Shown here: positions 34,122 to 44,930 of the stretch, one piece after another
Layout of the letters: each line of letters opens with the position of its first letter
Numbering within the stretch: the first letter of the stretch is position 1
Source: Hexactinellida sp. DTS-2022
Taxonomy: Eukaryota; Porifera; Hexactinellida
DNA length: 64,000 nucleotides
Direction: 5' to 3'
Assembly (NCBI GenBank): GCA_028753945.1
Contig: JAPNXP010000015.1
Location: 2,914,001-2,978,000 of the forward strand
Notes under the pieces: model-generated
What the model was told of the DNA's origin: nothing
Database searches by the model: none
The model's input: the letters and a program-made list of their open reading frames with translations, nothing else
Made by a program: the position numbers and the translations under genes

Positions 34122-37100
34122 AAAAAAAAAAAAATCCAAAATTGCAGCTGTGCCGACGCATGTTCCTTTGGTGGCACTATATTTTGGTGGTGGTCTATTG
34201 ATAGTGCCTCCAATGGAACATGCTGTTGACACAGGCTGCAATTTTGGATTTTTTTCGCCATGTCATGAACGTCACATGGCGTTTACACCCATTTATCAAT
34301 TTGTTACGGGACAAAGGAACGTTTGATAAATTTTCATGCTTCTTTCTATCTTAAACCATCTTGAGTTTAAGTTTATATTTCCATTATAAATGCGTTTTAG
34401 TCCCCCCTAACACTCTAATACAATTCGGGCACCTGTTATTATGGGACAAAGGATTGATTGATAAATTGGAATTTTGTTTTTATCTTAAACCATTTTGCGT
34501 TTAATGCCATTCATTCATTATGTATAGAAATAAATGATATAAATAGTTAATTATTTTAGCAATGTTATCCACTGTGAGTTGAGTTAATAAGTAAACAAAT
34601 TCCCAATTTAATTTAATTTGCTTTAATCCATTGAATATTAATATACTGTTAAAGATTGGAAATCAGCATACTTGTTTACTTAGAATGACAAAAGGGATTG
34701 AGTTTATATTCCCATTATAAATGCGTTTATAACCCCCCCTATCACTCTAATACAATTCGGGCACCAAACACGCACACAGACGAATAGTCATTTAATAGAT
34801 ATTCCATTACATTAATCCATTGTTTGTATATCAGTCATCGCTTTAAAATTGAAATCAGCATACTCGCTTACTTTGAATGACATATGGGATTAAGTTTATA
34901 TTTCCACTATAAATGCTTTATACCCCCTTACACTCTAATACATTTCGGGCACCAAGCACACACATAGACAAATATTTATACAAATATATATTCCATCTCA
35001 TTAATCCATTGTTTGAATATCAGAAATCGTTCTGAAATTGAATAACTGTTGAGTGGAATTGAATTTTCAAATAGGAGAAAACTTTAATACAACTATTGTA
35101 TTAGAAATCGATTTATATAGTAGCAGCTATTGAATCAAATTGAATTATTCATTTACAATATAATACTTTATTGTAACTATCTATGATATCAGAAATAGAT
35201 TTGTATAGTAATAGCTATTGAATGTAAATTAATTATTCATATATACTAGAATTCTTTATTATGATTATAATATCAACAATAACTTGAATCGAAATAACAC
35301 TGAATCTAATTGAATTATTCATAAATATTAAATAGTAGTTATTCATCGAAACCACGAAATAATTGCATAATTGAATATTAATGAATTTACGATTTTAGAA
35401 AGTTAAGGGTGAATTGTGGCAACTTTGAGCCTAATTCTCAGGAAAATGAGGACGGATTAAAAAGATCGTGAAGAGCTATCAGTTGCAAAATACTTTTCTG
35501 ATACTAATGATTCTAAAAAATTTCTTGTTATTGCATTTATTTTCTTGTGGGACAAAAAAAACTAAAAGTCCCGTTAAAAATTTTCTCAAGTCGAAATTGA
35601 AAAATCAGGCCACGAAGTGCACATTAATCAACAACCAGACACCTATTCTGAAAATCTCAGAGCTCTAGCACTCATGGTTTAGCCTGGGGAGGCGACACGG
35701 AGAAAAAAAAAAAAAATCCAAAATTGCAGCTGTGCCGACGCATGTTCCTTTTGTGGCACTATATTTTGGTGGTGGTTTATTGATAGTGCCTCCAAAGGAA
35801 CACGCTTGTGGCACAGCTGCAATTTTGGATTTTTTTCGCCATGTCATGAACACCTCATAGTGTTTAGTCTCATTTAACAAGTTGTACGGGACAAAGGAAC
35901 TATTGTTGATTTTAAATTATTTCTATCTTGAACCATCTTGGGTTTAATGCCATTCATTCATTATGTGTAGATAATAAATGATATAAATAGTTAATTATTT
36001 CAGCAATGTGAGTTGAGTTGAGTTAAGTAAACAAATTTCCAATTTAATTTAATTTGCTTTAATCCATTGAATATTAATATACTGTTTAAAATTGGAAATC
36101 AGCATACTTGTTTACTTAGAATGACAAAAGGGATCTAGTTTATATTCCTATTATAACCCCCTATCACTCTAATACAATTCGACCACCAAACACGCACACA
36201 GACGAATAGTCATTTAATAGATATTCCATTTCATTAATCCATTGTTTGTATATCAGTCATCGTTTTAAAATTGAAATCAGCATACTCGCTTACTTTGAAT
36301 GACATATGGGATTAAGTTTATATTTCCATTATACGTAAATGCTTTATAAACCCCCCCCCCTTACACTCTAATACATTTCGGGCACCAAGCACACAAATAG
36401 ACAAATATTTATACAAATAGATATCCCATCTCATTAATCCATTGTTTGAATATCAGAAATCGTTCTGAAATTGAATAACTGTTGAGTGAAATTGAATTTT
36501 CATATAGGAGAAAACTTTAATACAACTATTGTATTAGAAATCAATTTATATACTACTGAATCAAATTGAATTATTCATATAAATAGAATAAATTATTGTA
36601 ACTATGATATCAGAAATAGATTTGTATAGTAATAGCTATTGAATGTAAATTAGTTATTCATATATACTAGAATTCTTTATTGTGATTATAATATCAGCAA
36701 TAACTTGAATCGAAATAACACTGAATCTAATTGAATTATTCATAAATATTAAATAGTAGTTATTCATCGAAACCACGAAATAATTGCATAATTGAATATT
36801 AATGAATTTACGATTTTAGAAAGTTAAGGGTCAATTGTGGCAACTTTGAGCCTAATTCTCAGGAAAATGAGGACGGATTAAAAAGATCGTGAAGAGCTAT
36901 CAGTTGCAAAATACTTTTCTGATACTAATGATTCTAAAAATTTTCTTGTTATTGCATTTATTTTCTTGTGGGACAAAAAAAGCTAAAAGTCCCGTTAAAA
37001 AATTTCACAAGTCGAAATTGAAAAATCAGGCCACGAAGTGCACATTAATCAACAACCAGACACCTATTCTGAAAATCTCAGAGCTCTAGCACTTATGGTT

Positions 37101-37142
37101 TAGCCTGGGGAGGCGACACGGAGAAAAAAAAAAACAAACAAA

Positions 37143-37455
37143 CCAAAGCACTAAGACCAATACTGGGCCACTATACTATAGTATAGTCGGCACAGTAAAA
37201 ACAAAAAAACATCCAAGGCACTAAGACCAATACTGGGCCACTATACTATAGTATAGTCGGCACAGTAAAAACATCCAAGGCACTAAGACCAATACTGGGC
37301 CACTATACTATAGTATAGTCGGCACAGTAAAAACATCCAAGGCACTAAGACCAATACTGGGCCACTATACTATAGTATAGTCGGCACAGTAACAAACCAA
37401 AGCACTAAGACCAATACTGGGCCACTATACTATAGTATAGTCGGCACAGTAAAAA
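37143..37455. repeat. ~60-bp minisatellite, five copies
   Basis: Five units of the palindrome-bearing repeat starting near 37143, 37214, 37274, 37333 and 37394, separated by variable A-rich linkers. Units 28041 (one), 33942 (three) and 37143 (five) form a rising copy series along the array. Confidence 0.8.
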
Positions 37456-38129
37456 ATCCAAAATTGCAGCTGTGCCGACGCATGTTCCTTTGGTGGCACT
37501 ATATTTTGGTGGTGGTCTATTGATAGTGCCTCCAATGGAACATGCTGTTGATACAGGCTGCAATTTTGGATCTTTTTCGCCATGTCATGAACGTCACATG
37601 GTGTTTACACCCATTTATCAATTTGTTACGGGACAAAGGAACGTTTGATAAATTTTCATGCTTCTTTCTATCTTAAACCATCTTGAGTTTAAGTTTATAT
37701 TTCCATTATAAATGCGTTTTAGACCCCCCTAACACTCTAATACAATTCGGGCACCTGTTATTACGGGACAAAGGATTGATTGATAAATTGGAATTTTGTT
37801 TTTATCTTAAACCATTTTGCGTTTAATGCCATTCATTCATTATGTATAGAAATAAATGATATAAATAGTTAATTATTTTAGCAATCCACTGTGAGTTGAG
37901 TTAATAAATAAACAAATTCCCAATTTAATTTAATTTGCTTTAATCCATTGAATATTAATATACTGTTAAAAATTGGAAATCAGCATACTTGTTTACTTAG
38001 AATGACAAAAGGGATTGAGTTTATATTCCCATTATAAATGCGTTTATAACCCCCCCTATCACTCTAATACAATTCGGGCACCAAACACGCACACAGACGA
38101 ATAGTCATTTAATAGAATATAATTAGTAC

Positions 38130-38191
38130 CAGTGGCGGCGCTAGCCGGCCGCCACTGGTGGGGCACAGGCCCTACCCTCGCGCCGCCTCTG
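38130..38191. mobile_element. 62-bp hAT-like mini-element
   Basis: Starts CAGTGGCGGCGCTAG and ends CGCGCCGCCTCTG, with perfect 8-bp flanking repeats ATTAGTAC at 38122-38129 and 38192-38199. An internal GGCGGC palindrome is present. Marks the end of the satellite array. Confidence 0.75.
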
Positions 38192-38987
38192 ATTAGTACT
38201 TAATGAAAATAATTAAGATTTAATGAGCGATTTCGTATGTATGATATATTCCTTGACGTTGACAATTTAAAAAATTCCATGAACAGTTGGCAAGAACGCG
38301 ATGCAATCCATACTATTTCTTATGACAAATGATACTCAGGGTTACTGTCGATTACACAATATTTCTATGGGTATTACGACAAAAATGAGAGCTGTGTATA
38401 GTGCACTTGGGTCTACGTATAATACATAGTACACACACATAATAAAATTCCCATAAGGAATAATATGATTCACATTCCCCTTGGCATTCCTGCCTAGCAT
38501 GGTCAACAAATTCCACGTTAATTATTTGTTATAACTGAACCACAAATATAATAAATCCTCAATCTCGCGTTGGCACTGGTGTAAACGCGAGATTAACTAA
38601 ACTTGATATGGGTCGTTAGCTTCCGAAACAGTTTTTTTTAACACCTTTATAGTGTTGATGACATGACAAAAATCTAAAATTACAACTGTGTCGAGAACAT
38701 TTTCAATCTAACATCCACCAAATATAGTGCCTCAAGAGGAACATGCTATCGGCACAGGTGTAGTTTTAAATTTTTTGTTCACCAGGATTAATTGAGAAAC
38801 TGGTAGGAGCTACGGACTTGAAATTTGGCAGGGGAGAGATGGGGAATACTGTTGTATCTATAGACAAGTTCAAATATCTAAGAAGATATTCACATTTTCT
38901 TTCCCAAAAGATGACAAATGATTTGTATACATTTATGGGAGGACGCCTGGATGAACCCATGTCATAATTTCTTGCATGGCATATTGG
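38192..38987. other. Non-coding stretch with a decayed foldback copy
   Basis: AT-rich and without a supported gene. At about 38665-38782 it holds a diverged copy of the satellite hairpin (AATCTAAAATTACAACTGTG against CGGCACAGGTGTAGTTTTAA). A reverse-strand frame at 38766-38999 has no recognisable similarity. Confidence 0.5.
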
Positions 38988-39236
38988 TAGGGTGACCATT
39001 GTCCAATTTTAGCCTAGACAGTCCAGTTTTTTACAATTATTGTGCGATGTCAGTAATTTTCTAAATTGTCCAGGTTTTTTTGCAGTTATTTTTTATTATC
39101 ATCCAATTGTCTCCGATTCGTTCGCATTAAACTAATAGTGTCCAGTTTTTATAACCAGTGTCCAGGATAGTCCAGAATTTTTGTCGAAATTTTGGGAAAT
39201 GTCCAGGTTTTGGCCCGAAATCCTCTGGTCACCCTA
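38988..39236. mobile_element. hAT-like MITE with TAGGGTGACCA ends
   Basis: Ends TAGGGTGACCA / TGGTCACCCTA with perfect 8-bp duplication CATATTGG at 38980-38987 and 39237-39244. The interior repeats GTCCAG-type words. Non-coding. Confidence 0.8.
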
Positions 39237-39257
39237 CATATTGGATATCTTGATATA

Positions 39258-40834
39258 CAGTCAGGTTCTTTTATTATGAACATTCAAGGACTCAAAATTG
39301 TGTTCACAGTAGAGAGACTTCATAATAAGCGAACTCAACTTAATACAAACCCTATGTAAGTTGTTAAATTGGGACCGTAGGGTTTGTGGACATACCTAAT
39401 TTCCGGAACGGGACGGTACGGAACGGTACCATTCCGGAAAATCAAAGTACCTAAATTACGGAATTCCGCGGAACGGTTCCGGAAAATATGAATACCTAAT
39501 TTCCGGAACGAAAGTATTCCGGAAATTCAAATGCCTATTTCCCGGAATATTCGATTCCGGAAATTATAAATGACTAATTTCCGGAACAAATTTATTCCGG
39601 AAATTTAAATGCCTAATTTCCGGAATATACGATTCCTTTAATTTTGATCCCTAATTTCCAGAACAAAGATACCTCCTTTCACTTAACCCTCGATCGAAAG
39701 ATATGTGCAATCCCGTGGATACCCTACCGAGACTCCGAGTAAACCAATTAGTGATTCCAATTTCCAATCTTCCTTTCCAGTCTAAAAATTCCTATTTTTT
39801 ATTCTTTTACCCCCGGCCCTAAATCATTAGCGTTTTAGGGCCCGCTTAGTCCGAAATCGCTAAATCTAGGGATCAGTCCAGTGATAAGGACTAGACCACT
39901 GCGCGGGATAATTATTAATAATTAATTAATTAATTAATTAATGCGGGTCGCGGAACCCGCAACCCGCGGGTTCATACGGGACAAAGGATCTGAATATTTT
40001 GCGGAGCGGGGGCGGCACCCGCATACGACCCGCACAGAGGACCGCTTAAAATATTACAATATTATTAGTCATAGTAACTAAGTGCCGCACTCAGGAAGGA
40101 GGGCAGTGATACAATGTGCATTTTACAACGAGAGTTATCATTAATTAAAAACGTATGCAATTCCCTAAACACTAAGTGCACGTGTCGGACGTGTAGGACG
40201 TGTAGACTGTAGACAAAGTGGTATAGCTACCACCTTTACCAAATGTTCCCACGCACGTACGCATTACATACTGATGAAATCTGAGTTCACTACCTAATTG
40301 AAAGTCCAACTAATACCACTCCTGTAATTTATTTATAGTTAGGGATCCGGTATTTAAATTGTTAATTTATGTACTTGAGCTGGGATAAATCAACTAAAGA
40401 TTGATTATACCTATAACAATATACTTAATCTATGCAAAACGCGGGTCCCTAAATCGCTAGCGATTTAGGGCACCCCTAGAACACAATAGGTTAGCTATTT
40501 CGGCCCCTGGGTCCCTAAACGCCCTTACACCGGTTTGTTTCAGTTTATCTTGATAATTCTAGCACATTTAGTATAAAATAGTATTCAGAATGCAAGACCA
40601 AATGTTGTTAAAGTCTATAATAACCAATACCTTGGGGGTCTAACCCGTTCCGTAATTTAGGTACTTAGATTTCCCGGAATGGTACCGTTCCGTAATTTAG
40701 GTATTTTGATTTTCCGGAATGGTACCGTTCCGTACCGTCCCGTTCCGGAAATTAGGTATGTCCAGGGTTTGTTCATAATAAAAAATCTTCATATTAAGCA
40801 GACGAAATCTTGTTCACAATAAGCAGACCTGACT
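39258..40834. mobile_element. pogo-like MITE split by a nested element
   Basis: Ends CAGTCAGGTTCTTTTATTAT and AATAAGCAGACCTGACTG, each followed or preceded by TA. The two halves (39258-39387 and 40764-40834) are separated by the element at 39388-40763. The right end lies only 55 bp from the macroH2A start codon. Confidence 0.7.
39388..40763. mobile_element. CCGGAA-rich nested element, 1376 bp
   Basis: Ends GGACATACCTAATTTCCGGA / TCCGGAAATTAGGTATGTCC, with long imperfect inverted repeats containing CGGTACGGAACGGTACCATT. A 9-bp direct repeat AGGGTTTGT flanks it (39379-39387 and 40764-40772). Subterminal tandem units of CCTAATTTCCGGAA occur at 39395-39665. The interior has GC-rich inverted words (CGCTAGCGATTTAGGG) and no gene. 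The superfamily is unknown; an 8-9 bp duplication would fit hAT or a Mutator-like element. Confidence 0.75.
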
Positions 40835-40888
40835 GTAGTTAACTACTTGGCTAATATGATCAATTTCCGTTCCCAGCTCCGTAGCATA

Positions 40889-42583
40889 ATGTCAGGTGTG
40901 AAGAGACGGTCGCGTAGCCACAGGGCTGGTCTCCAGTTCGCGGTTAGTCGCGTGCACAGACAGATGAGGCGGGTGTCTACCAATCAGCGGTTAGGCCACG
41001 CGGCCCCTGTCTACCTGGCCGCTGCGCTGGAATACCTCACTGCAGAGGTTTTGGAGCTCGCGGGGAATGCGGCGAGAGACAACAGAAAAGCGCGAATTAA
41101 CCCGCGACACATTCTATTGGCTGTTTCCAACGACACCGAACTAAACTCGCTACTGAAAAGTGTCACTATACCGAGTGGCGGGATTATGCCACATATAGAG
41201 CCATCTCTAGTGCCACATAAAACCACTCACACTACACCGAAACACACACCTGCTATCAGTGCTAAGAAAGCTCCCAAACATAAATCTAAACTGAAACTGA
41301 GAGCAGCTGAGCCGTTAGCACTAACTCCGTTCCCTCCTCCAGGCGCTAAGAAGAAGGGTCCCATCGGGCCAATCAACGTCCTCTCTGAAAAGTGAGTTGT
41401 TCCCTGTCAGGTCTCCATTAGGGAATTGAATTGGGGGCTTTCTAACGTTACGTAACGCAAAACTCCATGAAAATTATATACCCCCTCCATATGTCACACT
41501 TTTTTGACCATTTGTAATGCAAAAAGGATTTTCTATCAATGTACCACACATTGTTTGACGCCCTCCCCCCCTTGGAAGTGTTACATAACGTTTGAATGGC
41601 CCCCATTGTATATCTTGGGCACTCATCCACATTTCTATTAAAAACCCGGCGTCGCAAACGTGAATTTTGGATTCTAAATTACCTGGTCAGTGCCTGAATA
41701 TTGTATTAGAAAGGTGTTAGCCGATATAAAGTATTTTTCCGTCTGGGGAATACATAAATTCGTTATAAAAAATTTTTAATATTCAAATACAGTAGAACCT
41801 CATTAGTACGACCACCAGGGGACCGTCTAAAATGCGTTCACCTTATCCATTGTACTGAAAAAACTTTGAAAGGGACTGAAATAATTTCGTATTAACCAGA
41901 ATTTCTTATTCACCGGTATTTCGTATGTTAACCATGTTCGTACTAACGAGGTTCTACTGTATATTGTTGAGTTAAAAACAGAATACAGTAGACTCCGTTA
42001 ATAGAATCTCCTACACCATTGAGTTCGGCTTGTATGTATAATTGTATGTAGGAAGCTGTCTAACGGACAGAGTCTGCGGGTCATACAGGGGAACATAGCG
42101 CATGTATCCTGCGACGCAATGGTGCACCCCTGTTCCTCTAGCATCGGGATGGCCGGACAGGTGGGCCACGCCCTCACTCTCGTAGGCGGCGCCTCTCTGG
42201 CGACAGAAGTTAATTCGCATAAAGCGTCGCTTAAAACCGGACAAGCGGCGATAACCGGGGCGGGGAATCTCCCGTGTCAGTTCGTGATTCACGTGAATGG
42301 TCCCTCCTGGAGTGGCGCTGAATCCCTGCCACTTCTCGACACCTCTGTGAGGAGCTGTCTCAAACTGGCGAACGATAAACATTTGAAAAGCATCGCCTTT
42401 CCTTCCATCTCTTCAGGCGGTAATAACTTCCCTAAGCAAACAGCTGCTCAGTGCATTCTGCAGTCAATTCGCGGGTATTTCGAGACGAGTGGCACGTCGA
42501 GTGTGACTTGTGTTTCGTTTGTGCTATTCGACCAGGAGTCAGTGGACGTGTACACCTCTGAGCTGGCTAGGATGGACGTGTGA
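40889..42583 (+). CDS. macroH2A: macroH2A core histone variant, two exons
   Basis: Exon 1 40889-41391 and exon 2 42052-42583, with a GT-AG phase-2 intron (donor GTGAGT at 41392), giving 344 codons. The H2A fold is clear: [72 protein letters not shown] basic Lys/Pro linker (about 105-168) follows. The junction reads [17 protein letters not shown], aligning with the linker-to-macro boundary of vertebrate macroH2A. Macro domain: [48 protein letters not shown]. macroH2A replaces H2A in silenced chromatin; the macro domain can bind ADP-ribose-type ligands in some paralogues. Shorter than vertebrate macroH2A (about 370). NDTEL has Thr where H2A has an acidic-patch Glu. The frame also contains upstream ATG/TTG codons (40847-40888); ATG 40889 gives [10 protein letters not shown], most like known N termini. 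Confidence 0.9.
41790..41959. mobile_element. pogo-like MITE, family B, in the macroH2A intron
   Basis: CAGTAGAACCTCATTAGTAC to GTACTAACGAGGTTCTACTG, flanked by TA. It makes up a quarter of the 660-bp intron; a second fragment (CAGTAGACTCCGTTAATAGA) begins at about 41986. Confidence 0.75.
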
Positions 42584-42683
42584 AGTGGCGCGGACACATT
42601 GCATGGATGGAATTCATATTAGTTTTGCAACTATTATATTTTATAACCGTTATTTTTTATTGGTAGCTATTATTAGTAACTGC

Positions 42684-43140
42684 CACTAACACTTATCTAT
42701 TTAATAGGAACCAGGGGACCGTAGAAATATGTCCGTATTATCCGGGATTCGTATTTACCGGAGTCACTTGCATGAATATGTGTAGGCTATGGGAATTAAA
42801 GTTTGTACTCCTTAACCGAATTCGCCTTATCCGTGTTCGTATTAACGAGAGTCTACCAGTGCTCGACAAAATGAAATTTTAATGGTGGTTAAAGAATAAA
42901 CAACGGCCGGCTTAACAAACTTCTGATGCCGTAAAACAACACTAATATTAATAACAAATAATGCAACGAAAAATATAATCTACACAAAGTCAAATATGTA
43001 GTCCACAATTTATGGAGGATTAGTTAAGCCACCAAAGACAAAATTTGGTGGCTTAAATAAGATTATTGGCCAAACCACCTAATTTGTCGAGCACACAGCT
43101 GGATCTGGAGTCTACTGTATGAATTTGTTGGTTTCCTTTT
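42684..43140. mobile_element. pogo-like fragment containing a MITE with GTGCTCGACAAA ends
   Basis: A decayed family-B pogo-like MITE (CGTATTAACGAGAGTCTACC to GGAGTCTACTGTA) is interrupted at about 42859-43093 by an element with ends GTGCTCGACAAA / TTTGTCGAGCAC and GGTGGTTTA-type words inside. No gene here. Confidence 0.5.
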
Positions 43141-43404
43141 AACCCAAAAAAACTCAAACGGAGCTCCCTTCCAACCTCAAATTTCCTAATTAATTAACAT
43201 TTCAGATGATGAGGTTATCCGAATCTAATCACCACGAATTGTCCCCTCCACAGCAAGCTAAGATAAGACCTGGTTAGAATATGGAACCCATGATCATACC
43301 AAGCCGCTATTCAATTTCTTAGCAGTGAGTTAACCAAATTAATGTACTGTAAATAGTTCAGTCGTTAGCACGAACACGGTTATTCAGCTCACACCTTTAA
43401 TAGT

Positions 43405-44930
43405 ACTATTGTTTGACGGTTTACGTACCTATGAAATTGAATGAATAACAAACTAGAAGCATTGCAGAGGTTATAATTTGATTCCTAGACCTACACAATC
43501 CATAAATATCTCCGAATTCGGAAATACAAACTCCATAAGACTATTAATATGCTGTCAAGATTAAGTATACAGTACACCCTCGCTAATCCGAACAGAGGTG
43601 TTCCGATTCAAAAGTCTTCTGTTCCGATTAGTGAAGTAATGCATTTGTATGGGCATCTATAAATGAGAATATCGATAATCCGAGCCAAACTTGTACAAAC
43701 CTTGTTAATCCGCACTAAACATCTTGGTGTACTCCTTAAAATACTTGCCTGAGACTTATTTTTCATACTTCCATTGCAATTTACGATATTTTCTCCACAT
43801 TTATTGGAAGAATATTTTTGTTTCTCCTGTTCGGATTAGCGAGGGTTCGGATTAGCGAGGGTGTACTGTATATCTTGATAGCATTACTCCCACAATCGCA
43901 AATGGTAATATTGTTCGCTGTGTCGAAACATAAGAAGTAAGGATTAGCGATAAAACTCTTCTCTTCCCTCCTTTAGAGACACAGCTGAGGGGTATCCTTC
44001 TCGAGAGAAGAAATGGACACATTTGGGACTCCAGTCTAGCACACGATTCGATCAGCTGACAGCTTAATATCTCTAGGGAAACGCAGCTGTCCTATTCCGA
44101 TACAAGACTTGAGTTTGAGGTATTTTGAGAAAACACACACTCTGTTGTTGTTGTGCTGTTGCTATCTGCAACTAACACATCTCCGTTAGTGTCGATACAG
44201 AGTCAATTGGAACAGTACAACTGTACAAACTCTCCTTTTTGTCACCTGTGGTTCCAGTTCTGTTCAGGAGTTTGAAATCTTCTTTCGGAACTGTAACTAT
44301 GCGTGGTGCCCTGTGTTGGTTATGAATATGGACTCATTATTAATAGTATTCCCCATGTATACCTGAGCTTATCATTACCGAATTGTGTCACAAACTCCCT
44401 TTATTAATGACACTATTTGCACACGAGTGTTTCTATAATCTGCTATGTACATTAGTACAGTTGGTTCAACTAATGGTATCCCTCTGGCACTCACTCATTA
44501 GCACTTGCACCAAACTTCCCAGCTGTTAGTACCGGTTCTCGCTTGAGAGAATAGTCCGGCATCTCACACGGGACTATCTCTCCCAGCTCGGATATCAGCT
44601 GTCAGATTGTATCCTCATTTGACACCTGAAGACGGGACATAGGAATGTGGCAGATGGTTCCAATTCCTTCATGCCCTGTTGGTAGGCTTGTTTGGCCTGT
44701 TCATGGAACTTTAGGATTGTGTTTACCTTTTATATGTTATTTTCCTGTATTCGATGTTGTACCCTTACCAGCTCTTCTATGGCAGCGATTCGAGTGGCCT
44801 CTTTGTTCCTGTGGTCCTCTCGCAGCTCACGGACCCTCTGGAGGAGAGCGTCCCTCCTCGCGATCAGCTGATCGATAAGGGGATCAAGTGTTTGGTGGAT
44901 ATTAATGGCGACGTGACCGAAATGAGCCAT
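43405..44930 (-). pseudogene. TRIM/NHL-repeat protein remnant, right-arm copy
   Basis: Reverse complement equivalent of 14804-16007. The coiled-coil frame is cleaner here: MAHFGHVAINIHQTLDPLID continues through RRDALLQRVRELREDHRNKE to QENNI before the TAA shared with the other copy. The NHL-like segments DTNGDVLVADS and SKFGNIYV lie further along in broken frames. A pogo-like MITE (43570-43868) has split the C-terminal NHL segment. Shared stops show that the gene was already dead when the arms formed. Confidence 0.75.
43570..43868. mobile_element. pogo-like MITE, family C
   Basis: CAGTACACCCTCGCTAATCC to its reverse complement, flanked by TA. The left-arm equivalent (about 15843-15852, AGATATATACTTAATC) has no insertion. 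Confidence 0.8.

Larger units (their letters stand above)
26680..38121. repeat. Tandem satellite array, ~8 units of 1.4-1.7 kb
   Basis: The marker CGCCATGTCATGAAC recurs with variants near 26725, 28225, 29790, 31205, 32638, 34255, 35835 and 37578. Each unit has a ~120-bp foldback hairpin (TCCAAAATTGCAGCTGTGCC mirrored around GGTGGTGG; at 28098, 29665, 31083, 32516, 34133, 35714, 37456), AT-rich stretches with CATTAATCCATTGTTTG, C-runs near CACTCTAATACA, and the 3' segment GAGCTCTAGCACTTATGG. Units differ by small indels and C-run length (up to ~17 at 31727). Frames of about 66 codons recur because the repeat recurs; they are not genes. Unit 3 contains a ~110-bp local duplication near 29530-29640. 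Confidence 0.85.

Noticed and set aside
28072..35880. Recurring ~70-codon minus frames (MLNETKHYE...ILDF)
   Set aside because: They run straight through the foldback hairpin and poly-A runs; repeat artefacts.
27787..37089. Recurring ~66-codon frames (KSYQLQNTFLI...KISEL) in the satellite
   Set aside because: They start at GTG, recur only because the DNA unit recurs, and vary by indels in A/T runs without codon-position preference.
26680..38121. Regular repeats as a CRISPR-like array
   Set aside because: Units are over 1.4 kb, have no unique spacers and no cas genes; eukaryotic satellite.
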